A stretch of 36,630 nt of DNA from Candidimonas sp. SYP-B2681 (GCF_003971065.1 NZ_RYDV01000012.1:1-36630), one strand, 5' to 3'; shown: positions 1 to 8,822, counted from the first letter of the stretch. Translations and numbers: made by a program. The notes: a model not told the origin generated them from the letters alone.

Positions 1-402
1 CCTGCCTGCGGTGTCTGCAGAGAAACGAGATTATGAAGGAGTTCGTGGGGCTTGTCAAACCGGGGGGAGGCCTAGACCGCACCGCACCGCCAACCTGCCA
101 CTTACCGCCCTGCCTTCGCAGCTCTTTTCCTGCCCTTCGCTACCTTCCAACATCCGGGTAAACCCGAGTGCGTTGTGCGGCGAAGAACGAAACTATAGCA
201 CAGCTTTTTAGCGCCGTGCAAGCGGGTTCGTGCCAAACTGCCCCATCGAGCCTGCCCCGCAACATTCGACGACACGTAAGCCGTTGAAATAAATCCGTAA
301 AACTATTCTAGCACCCTGAAAAATAAATCTCAAAAGTGCTGGTTCCGGCTAAAAAGCAGGAGAGGCTTCGTTGATACCCTGCTTTGCTCGACCTGGACTG
401 CA
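1..402. other. Region without a supportable gene; upstream region of a leftward gene outside the window
   Basis: I see no convincing coding sequence here. Small open frames exist but have low-complexity, unrecognisable translations and no ribosome binding site. The one clear signal is a leftward promoter-like element near 192-221, listed separately, so this stretch is probably the leader of a gene or RNA lying to the left of position 1. Confidence 0.5.
192..221 (-). promoter_or_regulatory. Strong sigma70-type promoter reading leftward, probably for a stable RNA
   Basis: On the minus strand there is a TTGCAC -35 box (216-221), an 18-base spacer and a TATAGT -10 box (192-197). The sequence around the -10, TGTGCTATAGTTTCGTTCTTC in short form TGTGCTA-A-TTTCGTTCTTC, matches the segment upstream of the tRNA-Pro gene at 12700-12720 except at two positions. 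Because that second copy lies in front of a real tRNA, I infer that this one drives an rRNA or tRNA transcript beyond the left edge. Confidence 0.55.
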
Positions 403-660
403 TCACTTTTTCCTGTTTATTGACCGCAGAACTAGTTTATCGACCTCTAGTACGTTGATTTGTACTTTACCTATCCTTAGCAGGCCGATTGCTATTGCGC
501 CCACTGCCAATGCACCGACGGCGAGGGCCCCTATCGCCACAGCTCCAATAGCCTGCGAAGTCGAATCGGAAGAAAGTAAGCCTTTTCGCTTATCAGACAC
601 GTCGTAAGACGTATCGCTCTTCCCACGAAGTGTGTACGACCGTGTAGATCTCGACTGCAT
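403..660 (-). CDS. Small hydrophobic pentad-repeat protein, function unknown
   Basis: This is an 85-residue protein with an excellent AAGGAG ribosome binding site (668-673) eight bases before its ATG, which is why I accept it as real. Residues 1-36 are polar and rich in Ser, Thr, Lys and Asp. Residues 37-81 form nine consecutive five-residue units with consensus A-[IV]-G-x-[LVI], starting AIGAV, AIGAL, AVGAL, AVGAI, AIGLL and ending in the more polar RIGKV, QINVL, EVDKL, VLRSI. The tail is basic (NRKK). The register could fold as a short pentapeptide-type beta-helix or act as a membrane segment. There is no known family I can name and no operon partner. An AT-rich repeat lies just upstream. 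Confidence 0.6.
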   Translation of the reverse strand: MQSRSTRSYTLRGKSDTSYDVSDKRKGLLSSDSTSQAIGAVAIGALAVGALAVGAIAIGLLRIGKVQINVLEVDKLVLRSINRKK

Positions 661-682
661 TATTGCGCTCCTTTTTGTGCGC

Positions 683-711
683 GACTATATATAGTGACTA
701 TATATATAGAC
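683..711. repeat. Short AT-rich direct repeat, GACTATATATA type, upstream of the pentad-repeat gene
   Basis: Two adjacent copies of a GACTATATATA-AG unit lie at 683-694 and 696-711. Each contains the self-complementary core CTATATATAG. They sit between the 5' ends of the pentad-repeat gene and the 3' end of the thioesterase gene, where they may supply the -10 region of the leftward promoter. That role is inferred from position only. Confidence 0.4.
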
Positions 712-759
712 AGAGATATAGCAATCTCGCTCGCGACGGCAACTTCCAGCTCTACGGTT

Positions 760-1236
760 CTAAACAAGTTTACTGGCCTGCTCGTCGGTCTTGCCATGAA
801 TGCACATAAGTGTTTGCTGCCCCAGAGCTACCAATTTCCTTTGCTCACCCGTCACGCCAAACACTTCAAGCTGGCAAATCGTCAACGTGCGTCCCGAGCG
901 AACGACTTTGCCCACCGCCTCTAGATAGTCGCCTTCAGCCGGCGACACCAAATTGATCTTGAATTCAACCGTAAGAACCGAGCTATCGAGCGGAAACAAG
1001 GTAAAGCCCGCATATCCCCCTGCCGTATCAGCAATAGCACTCGTCGCACCCGCATGAAAGAACCCATGTTGTTGTGTAAGTTCTTCTCGAAACGGCATAC
1101 AAACGTAAACCAACCCTGGCTCGACCCTGGTAATTTCAGCACCCAAATGCCGCATCAACCCTTGCCGGTCAAAGCTTTCCCGGATACGTTTTTCCATCGC
1201 CGCATCTTTGCGCTCTTTCATCAGCTGTTCTGACAT
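760..1236 (-). CDS. PaaI-family hotdog-fold thioesterase
   Basis: This 158-residue protein has the length and signature of the PaaI/YbgC-like acyl-CoA thioesterases, which hydrolyse acyl-CoA or aryl-CoA thioesters in the cytoplasm. The key segment is HGFFHAGATSAIADTAGGYA (residues about 57-76), corresponding to the central hotdog helix with its HG motif and the acidic Asp that usually activates water. The C-terminal half (VEFKINLVSPAEGDYLEA) is the usual conserved strand. The start is supported by GAGG/AGGAG about nine bases upstream. It is transcribed alone. The substrate cannot be told from sequence; the family assignment is secure. Confidence 0.85.
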   Translation of the reverse strand: MSEQLMKERKDAAMEKRIRESFDRQGLMRHLGAEITRVEPGLVYVCMPFREELTQQHGFFHAGATSAIADTAGGYAGFTLFPLDSSVLTVEFKINLVSPAEGDYLEAVGKVVRSGRTLTICQLEVFGVTGEQRKLVALGQQTLMCIHGKTDEQASKLV

Positions 1237-1452
1237 GATTTATCGCTCCTCGGTAGCGTCAAAGCGTAGCAGGAATACCACCGAAAGCAATCGTCTTGCG
1301 CTGAGTACTTAATTTGTCCGACGGGGTCGCCTTTTGCTGCAAGGGCCCGTAGCAAAATTTGCCACCTGCTTTATGCTGTAACGTTGTGATAACGCTGGAT
1401 TACTCGGTAGATTCTTCGAGATCGCAGCCGATGGAAACTGTCGCGCAAAATT

Positions 1453-2433
1453 CTAACGAATAACGCGCTTCACCCCAGCAACAACTAACAGAGTGATGGC
1501 TCCGGCGACAATACCGAGGATGGCACTTGCCAAACTGGGGCCGATCAGGTTTAGGGCTACGTTCCACAGCCCCGGTGAACCCGCGGCGTCGATATGAACG
1601 TAATCATGAACAAGCGCTTCAGCACCTGCGATTCCATGCATCAATATGCTGCCACCCACCAGAAACATGGCTATCGTCCCAACGATGGAAAGCGATTTCA
1701 TCAGCCATGGCGCCATGGTTAAAATCGCCGAACCCAACCGGCGCGATACGCGCGGTATAAAGCCGTCACCCCTGCGCTGACTTAAATACAGTCCACCATC
1801 ATCCAGCTTCACAATCCCTGCTACCAGGCCATAGACACCTACGGTCATTATGATCGCAACCGTCGAGACCACTATTGCCTGTGAGACGAAACTGACCGCC
1901 GCCACAGTACCCAAAGTAATCGCTATGATTTCTGCCGAGAGGATAAAGTCTGTCCTGATAGCCGCTTGTATCTTGACCTGCTCAGGCGTCGGGCTAGTCG
2001 GCACATCGCTTGCCTCAGCTCCGGCTACCGGCGCCGCGACTGCGCCAGCGGCTGTCGACAGCTTAGGTGGAACATCCAGATGTGCCACATCGTTCGGGCG
2101 AAATAAACTATGAACGACTTTTTCTACCCCTTCGTAGCAAAGGTATAGGCCACCAACCATCAACAACGGCGTAATAGCGGCGGGTATGAAAGCACTGATT
2201 GCCAACGCGGCCGGTACTAATATTAGTTTATTGACAAACGAGCCTTTGGCTACAGCCCAAACCACCGGCAGTTCGCGGTTTGATACGACTCCTGTCACTT
2301 GCTGCGCATTTAGCGCAATATCGTCACCCAACACCCCAGCCGTTTTTTTAGTGGCGGCCTTGGTCATCAATGCGACATCATCCAGAACACTGGCGATATC
2401 GTCCAACAAGGTTAATAGGCTGCCTCCGGCCAT
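1453..2433 (-). CDS. DUF808 family inner-membrane protein (YedI-like)
   Basis: The protein has 326 residues, close to the 300-330 usual for DUF808. It opens with the typical MAGGSLLTLLDDIASVLDD segment, followed by a Lys/Thr-rich stretch (KAATKKTAGVLGDDIA), then about six hydrophobic segments that should span the inner membrane. A soluble, Ala/Pro-rich insert lies around residues 125-155. The family includes Escherichia coli YedI, whose function is unknown; a transport role is often guessed but not shown. The ATG is preceded by GGAAGG. The next gene, also on the minus strand, ends about 90 bases upstream, so co-transcription is possible. Confidence 0.85.
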   Translation of the reverse strand: MAGGSLLTLLDDIASVLDDVALMTKAATKKTAGVLGDDIALNAQQVTGVVSNRELPVVWAVAKGSFVNKLILVPAALAISAFIPAAITPLLMVGGLYLCYEGVEKVVHSLFRPNDVAHLDVPPKLSTAAGAVAAPVAGAEASDVPTSPTPEQVKIQAAIRTDFILSAEIIAITLGTVAAVSFVSQAIVVSTVAIIMTVGVYGLVAGIVKLDDGGLYLSQRRGDGFIPRVSRRLGSAILTMAPWLMKSLSIVGTIAMFLVGGSILMHGIAGAEALVHDYVHIDAAGSPGLWNVALNLIGPSLASAILGIVAGAITLLVVAGVKRVIR

Positions 2434-2524
2434 AATGCCCTTCCGAACTCGGGATAGAAGTTTTGGATCTTACCGTTCGCCAGATTCAGCCGCGAGCTCA
2501 GTTACATCCCGTTAATCCATTATT

Positions 2525-3433
2525 TTATGGCGGCGTCATTGAATCATTGCGGTCCGTTGGTTCATTGCGGTCCGTTGGCTCATTGGACGATGCTCGAGAG
2601 CCGTAATGGTTGGCGTAGATCCATGTAAATTCCGCGCCCAGTAAGAAAACCTGCGCCGCGTAATACACCCAGATAAGCACTACCACCACCGAACCAGCGG
2701 CCGTTAGCGAAGATATGGTGGAACTCTTGCCCACGTACAGCGCAATAAGTGATTTTCCGATCTCGAACAGTATGGCGGTGACGATTGCCCCCACCCATAC
2801 ATCGCGCCAGTTAATCTTTGCCTGCGGCATGAATTTATATATCATGGCGAAAAGCACGGCAGCGATAGACACTGAGACAAGTGAATTGAGGACTTGCAGC
2901 AGGATCTCCCAGCCAGGAAAAAGCCCCCCCGTCCATTGCCCCAGGACGGCGAGCGCGGCGCTGACCACCAAAGACACAAGTAAAAGAAAGGCCAGACCTA
3001 ACACCAGGCCAAAAGAAAGCAGCCGAGCACGCACGGTGTTCCAGATTCCAGAGACTTGCTTGCTCGGCACCCGCCAGATCCGATCCAGCGCGCTTTGCAA
3101 TTCGGCGAATACAGTCGTCGAACCGATTATCAGGAAAATCACACTAATTATGCCCGCGGTCATGCCTTGGGCAGGTTTATTGGCACTTTTTATTAGCTCC
3201 TGTACACCTGATGCGCCATCGCTGCCCACTAACCCGCCTAGCTGACGGAAGATTTCTCCCTGAACGGCATCTTCGCCCCATACGAACCCTGCCACGGCAA
3301 TAACAATAATAAGCAATGGCGCGATGGAAAACACCGTATAGAAAGCAATCGCAGCGCCCATGCTTGAAGCATTGTCTTCTTGCCACGCCACGATAGAGTT
3401 CTTGACCAGTCGATAAAACGTTTTCACTCGCAT
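2525..3433 (-). CDS. YihY/BrkB-family inner-membrane protein
   Basis: The 302-residue product belongs to the YihY/BrkB family, once mislabelled ribonuclease BN; Bordetella BrkB was linked to serum resistance, but the molecular function of the family is unsettled. It shows the family's N-terminal basic helix followed by GAAIAFYTVFSIAPLLIIVI, the paired motif FAELQSALDRIWRVP, and five to six membrane helices. The last residues are polar with a short repeated EPTDRN unit (two tandem copies, near 2548-2580). I chose the ATG at 3433 because GGAG lies about eight bases upstream; an in-frame TTG at 3454 would add seven residues and has weaker support. Confidence 0.85.
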   Translation of the reverse strand: MRVKTFYRLVKNSIVAWQEDNASSMGAAIAFYTVFSIAPLLIIVIAVAGFVWGEDAVQGEIFRQLGGLVGSDGASGVQELIKSANKPAQGMTAGIISVIFLIIGSTTVFAELQSALDRIWRVPSKQVSGIWNTVRARLLSFGLVLGLAFLLLVSLVVSAALAVLGQWTGGLFPGWEILLQVLNSLVSVSIAAVLFAMIYKFMPQAKINWRDVWVGAIVTAILFEIGKSLIALYVGKSSTISSLTAAGSVVVVLIWVYYAAQVFLLGAEFTWIYANHYGSRASSNEPTDRNEPTDRNDSMTPP

Positions 3434-3759
3434 ATTGCGCTCCGGGGATGGCAACTTTCCTTATGAAAGGAAGTTTTCCTAATAAAGCTTTGCCGATGAA
3501 GTGACCGGCCGCCTGAAATACGCGTGTGCGATGCAAGCCGTGGGCCTGACATCGGGAGTGGCGGCGGCATCAGGGATGCAATCTAGCGAAAACCAGGGGT
3601 AGCGATGTCTAGAATCTAGAAGAACAACATAGACGAACAAAAAGTTGAAGCGATAGCTACCGATCTATCGTATGCATGCAGTATGCTGCTGATGGAAAAC
3701 AATAAGATCGAAAACCACCGTTCTGAGACAACCACAACTAGCCCGTACCGGTAGCGACT

Positions 3760-5040
3760 ATGACTAGCATCGAACAGCCCCTCGACAATAATGAATCGCC
3801 CTACGCGTGGGTGCGCCTGGTCGTATCGCTCCTGCTTATGACAATTGGCGGTTCCGGCATGTATTCGGTAACTGTGGTGCTGCCACAGATACAGGCCGAG
3901 TTCGACGTCAGCCGCTCAGAGGCCTCGCTTCCGTATACCCTTACCATGATTGGGTTTGGCTTGGGCGGCATCCTTATGGGGCGTCTTTCAGATCGCTTTG
4001 GGGTGATCATGCCGATCATCGTAGGGACACTGGGCCTTAGCGGCGGATTTATCCTCGCAGGTCTGGCCCAAAACCTCTGGCAGTTTGTCTTCGTGCAAGG
4101 ACTACTGATCGGTTTGTTAGGCACTGCGGCAACGTTTGCTCCCCTGGTCGCTGATACCTCACAGTGGTTTACTCGGCGACGCGGCATCGCCATAGCGATC
4201 TGCATGAGCGGAAATTATCTGGCCGGTGCCGTATGGCCGCCGATAATGCAGAACTTTATTGATCTTGTTGGATGGCGACAGATGTACATAGGCGTCGGCA
4301 TCTTCTGCTTGATCTCAATGTTACCTTTGGCTTTGGTGTATCGTCGAAAGGCGCCATCGATTGCGGTAGTCGCCAAGCAAGGCGCCCGGCCCAACGCCCG
4401 CTTCAGGCTTGAGGCTGAAAAGTCGGACCCGAACCGGCCACTGGGACTGACCCCCGGCGCGCTCCAAGGACTATTATGTATAGCCGGTGTGGCATGCTGC
4501 GTGGCCATGGCTATGCCCCAAGTGCATATCGTGGCCTATTGTGGCGATCTGGGATTTGGTGCTGCCAGAGGCGCAGAAATGCTATCGCTTATGCTGGGTC
4601 TGGGAATCGTAAGCCGGTTAGTGTCGGGATGGCTGTCTGACCACATTGGCGGGCTACGCACCTTACTCGTCGGTTCTGTGCTTCAAGGTGTCGCCTTGTT
4701 GCTATTCCTGGGCAATAACGGCTTAGTCTCGCTGTATGTAATATCGGCGCTTTTTGGTTTATTCCAAGGAGGTATAGTTCCCGCCTACGCCTTAATAGTT
4801 CGCGAATATTTTGCGCCTGAACAGGCTGGCGCGCGAGTGGGGACAGTCCTCATGGCCACCTTATTCGGTATGGCTTTAGGCGGTTGGATGTCAGGTGCAA
4901 TCTTCGACATTACCGGCTCTTATCGTGCCGCTTTCATGAACGGCATCGCCTGGAACCTTATAAATTTAAGCATAATCGGCTTCCTGCTTTACCGGGCACG
5001 CCGCGGGTTTAAAACATTCGACACCGCCGTCCGCGCTTGA
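3760..5040 (+). CDS. MFS transporter, monocarboxylate/anion-type
   Basis: This 426-residue protein has twelve predicted membrane helices in two bundles split by a hydrophilic loop near residues 195-225. The loop between helices 2 and 3 carries GRLSDRFGV, the major facilitator motif A, and a matching SGWLSDHIGG copy occurs in the second half, which together establish the family. The overall pattern (SQWFTRRRGIAIAICMSGNY after helix 4) resembles the oxalate/formate and monocarboxylate carriers that take up organic acids. The gene stands alone between a leftward gene and pbpG, so the substrate cannot be inferred from neighbours. Confidence 0.85.
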   Translation: MTSIEQPLDNNESPYAWVRLVVSLLLMTIGGSGMYSVTVVLPQIQAEFDVSRSEASLPYTLTMIGFGLGGILMGRLSDRFGVIMPIIVGTLGLSGGFILAGLAQNLWQFVFVQGLLIGLLGTAATFAPLVADTSQWFTRRRGIAIAICMSGNYLAGAVWPPIMQNFIDLVGWRQMYIGVGIFCLISMLPLALVYRRKAPSIAVVAKQGARPNARFRLEAEKSDPNRPLGLTPGALQGLLCIAGVACCVAMAMPQVHIVAYCGDLGFGAARGAEMLSLMLGLGIVSRLVSGWLSDHIGGLRTLLVGSVLQGVALLLFLGNNGLVSLYVISALFGLFQGGIVPAYALIVREYFAPEQAGARVGTVLMATLFGMALGGWMSGAIFDITGSYRAAFMNGIAWNLINLSIIGFLLYRARRGFKTFDTAVRA

Positions 5041-5194
5041 TGTGCTTGCGCCGTTTTGCTGTACATAACGACAGCTTAGTCTCAGTCTAAACATCCGACC
5101 TAAACTTTTTCTTAACAAAATCTTGTAACTTACTAATATGGCGGCGGATTTTCTGATACTATCCGATCAATCAACAATACTTTAAGCGTCAGCT

Positions 5195-6295
5195 ATGCTT
5201 GCCTGGAATCCTTCGTCGCGTCATTTTTCACTGTCGGCTTTGCTTCCATTGCTGGTATTAGTAATGTTCAATGCGAACATCCAGGCGCAAGCCGCGACGC
5301 ATTCTAGCGCACAGTCGACCCAAAAGACTGTCGTTAATGCGAAGAAAAACACTGCCAAGAAAGGCAGCTCTCGCAAAACGCATATCGTCCAGCGCCGCAA
5401 TTTGCGTCCTGTCGCCTATGGCAGTGCCGTGGCGGCAGCGGGAGCCGCAGCGAAAGTACAGGTTGGATTGCGCACTGGGCCGGCCGACGATATCGTTGTG
5501 CAGCCTAATGCGCCCCAGGTGGAACCGCTTACAACCCAAGCCATGTTGCGTTCCGAAGTCGCTTTCGTCCAAGATCTCGAGACTTCTGACATTCTTTATG
5601 ACAAGAATAGCGATGAAGTCCGCCCTATCGCTTCAATTTCCAAGTTGATGACAGCTTTGGTCGTAGCCGATTCGGGCCTTCCCTTAAACCAAATGATGCA
5701 AATTACCGACGCCGATGTCGATCGGGTACGCTATTCGCGATCCCGCTTATCGGTCGGTACAGAATTGAGCCGTGCCGACATGCTGCATCTAGCCTTGATG
5801 TCGTCGGAAAATCGGGCCGCCCATGCCCTGGGTCGCTACTATCCTGGCGGCATGCCTGCCTTTGTACGTGCCATGAACGATAAGGCACGCGCCTTGGGAA
5901 TGCGTAGCACGCGATTCGTCGAGCCCACGGGTTTGTCGAGCGAAAATGTTTCGACGCCCCGCGACCTGGTCAAGCTCCTGCAAGCTACCAGTAAACAACC
6001 ACTCATTCATCGCTACACTACCGATGACAAATACGAAATCGAGATCGCGCGTGGACGGCAGCTGGTATATAACAACACCAACCGTTTAGTCGGTAAATCC
6101 GACTGGGACATAAAGGTTTCGAAAACCGGCTTCATTAATGAAGCGGGCGAATGCCTGGTTATGCTGACCCGGATTGATAACCGCGATGTCGCGATTGTAT
6201 TGCTTAACGCGTCGGGACGATATTCTCGTATCGGCGACGCGGTTCGCATCCGCACCTTAGTGGAAAACGCCAGCAACAGCGTTGCCATGCTGTAA
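5195..6295 (+). CDS. pbpG: D-alanyl-D-alanine endopeptidase (PBP7/8-like, peptidase S11)
   Basis: A periplasmic serine hydrolase that cleaves D-Ala-diaminopimelate cross-links in peptidoglycan. The 366 residues begin with a hydrophobic export signal (about 10-33), then a long Lys/Ala-rich linker to about residue 95 that is longer than in E. coli PbpG. All three penicillin-binding motifs are present: SISK at 147-150 (nucleophile Ser147, Lys150), SEN at 204-206 and KTG at 310-312. The missing C-terminal amphipathic anchor fits the PbpG type rather than DacA/DacC carboxypeptidases. The NRDE gene starts 12 bases after its stop, so the two may be co-transcribed. Confidence 0.88.
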   Translation: MLAWNPSSRHFSLSALLPLLVLVMFNANIQAQAATHSSAQSTQKTVVNAKKNTAKKGSSRKTHIVQRRNLRPVAYGSAVAAAGAAAKVQVGLRTGPADDIVVQPNAPQVEPLTTQAMLRSEVAFVQDLETSDILYDKNSDEVRPIASISKLMTALVVADSGLPLNQMMQITDADVDRVRYSRSRLSVGTELSRADMLHLALMSSENRAAHALGRYYPGGMPAFVRAMNDKARALGMRSTRFVEPTGLSSENVSTPRDLVKLLQATSKQPLIHRYTTDDKYEIEIARGRQLVYNNTNRLVGKSDWDIKVSKTGFINEAGECLVMLTRIDNRDVAIVLLNASGRYSRIGDAVRIRTLVENASNSVAML

Positions 6296-6307
6296 AACCG
6301 CTGACGT

Positions 6308-7096
6308 ATGTGCATCGCATATTTAGCGCTTAACGCTCATAAAGAGTGGCCGCTTTTCATTGCAGCGAATCGCGACGAATACCATAGTCGACCGAGCCTG
6401 ACAGCGGCGCCCTGGCAAGACCATCCCGATGTAATAGCCGGCATCGATTGCCAAGGCAAGGGCACCTGGCTTGGCATCACCCGGCAAGGTCGGTATGCCT
6501 TACTGACGAATTATCGCGATCCCGCAACGCTTATCAAAGATGCTCCCTCGCGAGGCGATCTTGCACGCCAATACCTTACAAGCGATAAACAACCAGATTC
6601 ATATGCACAAGACGTATTTGATGCGTCCAACGCGTATAACGGGTTTAACCTCATTGTTGGCGATTTAACGACGGCCAGCTACGTCGGGAACCGGACCGAT
6701 CAGGACGGCCCTCAAGCACTCGGGCCTGGACGCTACGTTATTTCAAACCATCTATTGAATACGCCCTGGCCGAAGGCAGAACGGCTTAGACTAGCCCTCG
6801 ATTTGTATCCCCTCGAAACGCTTGAGCAATCATTGACGCACGTATTTGAAACCCTGAAAGACAATACGCAAGCTGAAGATCATGCGTTGCCCGTTACGGG
6901 ATTGACGCTCGAGCGCGAGCGCTTGCTAAGCAGCCCCTTTATTATCAGCCCTGAGTACGGCACCCGGTGCTCAACCGTTATCGCCGTCCATGCCAGCGGC
7001 CGCGCAATTTTTAGTGAGACCAGCTATAACGCTTCGGGGTCCGCGACAGAACGCCACGACTGGCCCTTTTCAATCGAAAGACCCAACGGTAGGTAG
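6308..7096 (+). CDS. NRDE-family protein (TANGO2-like)
   Basis: A 262-residue member of the NRDE family, named after the Asn-Arg-Asp-Glu motif seen here as AANRDEYHSRPS near residue 20. It starts with MCIAYLALNAH; the Cys directly after the initiator Met is invariant in the family and recalls N-terminal nucleophile hydrolases, although activity has not been established. Eukaryotic TANGO2 is a relative with a proposed role in Golgi organisation or heme handling. Other typical blocks are GKGTWLGITRQGRYALLTNYR and the C-terminal YGTRCSTVIAVHASGRAIF. The start codon is fixed by the conserved Met-Cys. It lies immediately downstream of pbpG. Confidence 0.88.
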   Translation: MCIAYLALNAHKEWPLFIAANRDEYHSRPSLTAAPWQDHPDVIAGIDCQGKGTWLGITRQGRYALLTNYRDPATLIKDAPSRGDLARQYLTSDKQPDSYAQDVFDASNAYNGFNLIVGDLTTASYVGNRTDQDGPQALGPGRYVISNHLLNTPWPKAERLRLALDLYPLETLEQSLTHVFETLKDNTQAEDHALPVTGLTLERERLLSSPFIISPEYGTRCSTVIAVHASGRAIFSETSYNASGSATERHDWPFSIERPNGR

Positions 7097-7112
7097 ACGT
7101 CTAGCACGTTAG

Positions 7113-7388
7113 AATACTGCAAACGTCGCACTCGCCTTCGCCAGCAAGGTCAATAGCAAAGCGGCTTACGCGAGTGACGTGCAGCTCGTCATACGCAACG
7201 AAAACGATGCCAATGTCCTGAATATGGCGTCTGAAGGACCTTTCCTTCTCATCCGGTTAAGCCCCGGTACCTATCAGGTATTTGCCACCTATCGGGGCGA
7301 GACACAGTCGCGCACGGTAACCACAGGAGCATCAGGCAGCAAGCGCCTGACATTCCAATGGAACCGCAGCGCGTCTGACCCCAATTAA
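7113..7388 (+). pseudogene. 5'-truncated carboxypeptidase-regulatory-like periplasmic protein
   Basis: The frame opens after a TAG at 7110-7112 and reads LAFASKVNSKAAYASDVQLV, then SEGPFLLIRLSPGTYQVFAT and a conserved small-beta-domain end (KRLTFQWN). This matches, from memory of the family, the mature part of small exported proteins of Bordetella and Achromobacter that carry a carboxypeptidase-regulatory-like fold. No ATG and no signal peptide occur before the recognisable part; the only start inside is a GTG at 7179 without a good ribosome binding site. I therefore read it as a remnant that lost its leader. Alternatively, the start is unusual and the protein is cytosolic. Confidence 0.5.
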
Positions 7389-8170
7389 TGTAGCGTTCGT
7401 TTCGCAGTGCCGTTCGCGGACTGATTACAATCCGGCGGCGAAAGCGGTTCTTTGTCGCTGGCAATCTGTTGTAAAGACGTTATGGCCTCTTCCCAACTGC
7501 GCAAGGGCACACAGGTTTGCAGACGAACAATCGCTTGTTTAATTAAGGCCCGATGAAGTTCGTGTCCCACGGCCGACGCTACGTCAAGCGTGGCATCACC
7601 CTGTAATTCGCTTATACGAACCACCGTAGCTTCGACCTGTCCCGTGGGAACGTCCTGATCGGCAGATCCGTGGAAGAAATGCAGCAGAGAGGCCGGCGCC
7701 GCTTTGTCAGGCATTGAGGCATACAAGCCCGAGAATGCCAGAACGCGTCCGGCAATATCGGGTTGCGCCAAACTGGCTTCCAACGCCATAGAGGCACCTT
7801 GCGAGAACCCCGCCAAGGCAGTCTGCTCGCCCGATAAATCGTATTGAATCTGCAATTGTTGTATTTGCCCAATCAGATCGGGCAATGCCTCGTACATCCG
7901 CGACGAATAGTTATGCGAGGCAAGATCTTCAGGGTTCACCCAGTGGTATCCCAAAGATGCCGCGCGCTTATCGTCAGATGGAGCGCTTTGAACGCTCACA
8001 GAGCCATAGGGCAGCACGACCACCGCGAAGGGAAATGCATGTTTGATCGCTTCAGCTAAAGGAAATAACTGCTCGGGAGTGGCTGATTCCCCGTGCAGCA
8101 AGACAAACAATAGACGAGGCGCACCGTGTTTGGGTACGAAGACAAATGGCTGTGGATGTGTGGGATTCAT
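7385..8170 (-). CDS. YpfH-like serine esterase (alpha/beta hydrolase)
   Basis: The product starts MNPTHPQPFVFVPKHGAP and has about 261 residues. It is an alpha/beta hydrolase of the phospholipase/carboxylesterase (YpfH, dienelactone-hydrolase-like) group: the oxyanion strand LLFVLLHGESATPEQL, the nucleophile elbow GFSQGAS with its Ser, an Asp in the segment HGSADQDVPTGQ, and the late His in VGHELHRALI complete the triad. It is cytosolic, with no signal peptide. An ATG two codons earlier (8176) is equally possible; longer upstream extension to 8302 gives non-conserved sequence and I left it out. Its 3' end overlaps the last bases of the truncated gene on the opposite strand. Confidence 0.82.
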   Translation of the reverse strand: MNPTHPQPFVFVPKHGAPRLLFVLLHGESATPEQLFPLAEAIKHAFPFAVVVLPYGSVSVQSAPSDDKRAASLGYHWVNPEDLASHNYSSRMYEALPDLIGQIQQLQIQYDLSGEQTALAGFSQGASMALEASLAQPDIAGRVLAFSGLYASMPDKAAPASLLHFFHGSADQDVPTGQVEATVVRISELQGDATLDVASAVGHELHRALIKQAIVRLQTCVPLRSWEEAITSLQQIASDKEPLSPPDCNQSANGTAKRTLH

Positions 8171-8363
8171 GACCATAACAATAAATATAGATGAAAAATT
8201 CGGCAGGAATCTAGAAAATTGTACGCCAGATGGCACGGGATACGCATCTGCAACTGCGCCGCAATCTTTTCTGCACTCGGTGCTTGGCGGGTACCGTTGC
8301 ATTCATCGCGCGCCCGCTATTTATGCACTGCGCTAAAATAAAATTATTTTTCAGGATTTCATC

Positions 8364-8822
8364 ATGAGCAATACGCTCAAGCCACAACTTTCCGATGCCG
8401 TTAAAGCGGCAATGCGCGCCAAAGACGCCCCGCGTCTAGCGACGCTACGCTTTCTTTTGGCCGCCATACAACAGAAAGAAGTTGATGAGCGTCGCGACCT
8501 TAACGACGGGGAAGTCACAGCCATCATCGAAAAACAGGTCAAGCAACGCCGCGAATCAATCGCCGCTTTCGAACAAGCCGGACGCGTTGAAACCGCCGAA
8601 CACGAAAAGGCGGAACTCGTCGTTTTGCAAGAGTTCCTGCCTCAGGCGGCAACTCACGAAGAAGTTGAAGCAGCAATTGCCGCAGCGATCGAAGATGTGA
8701 GCGGTCAAGGAATCACAGGCGGGCCGGCAATGGGAAAAGTCATGGCTCTAGTTAAAGCAGCACTTGCCGGCCGGGCGGATATGTCGGCGGTCTCAGCCCA
8801 GGTCAAAGCGCGCCTGATGTAA
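8364..8822 (+). CDS. GatB/YqeY domain protein
   Basis: This 152-residue cytosolic protein matches YqeY, a stand-alone version of the C-terminal domain of the GatB amidotransferase subunit that contacts tRNA. Diagnostic segments are DAVKAAMRAKDAPRLATLRF near the start, IEKQVKQRRESIAAFEQAGR in the middle, and the end AGRADMSAVSAQVKARL, which is the tRNA-tail binding-like part. An AGGA element lies eight bases before the ATG. In many Burkholderiales yqeY sits between rpsU and dnaG; here neither is present. The exact role of stand-alone YqeY is not established. Confidence 0.9.
   Translation: MSNTLKPQLSDAVKAAMRAKDAPRLATLRFLLAAIQQKEVDERRDLNDGEVTAIIEKQVKQRRESIAAFEQAGRVETAEHEKAELVVLQEFLPQAATHEEVEAAIAAAIEDVSGQGITGGPAMGKVMALVKAALAGRADMSAVSAQVKARLM

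Noticed and set aside
11-211. 66-codon open frame at the left edge
   Set aside because: No domain, no ribosome binding site, low-complexity composition, and it overlaps the leftward promoter element.
3590-3755. Short repeats TCTAGA-A-TCTAGA and GTATGCATGCAGTATGC before the MFS gene
   Set aside because: Too short and irregular to claim a regulatory site.
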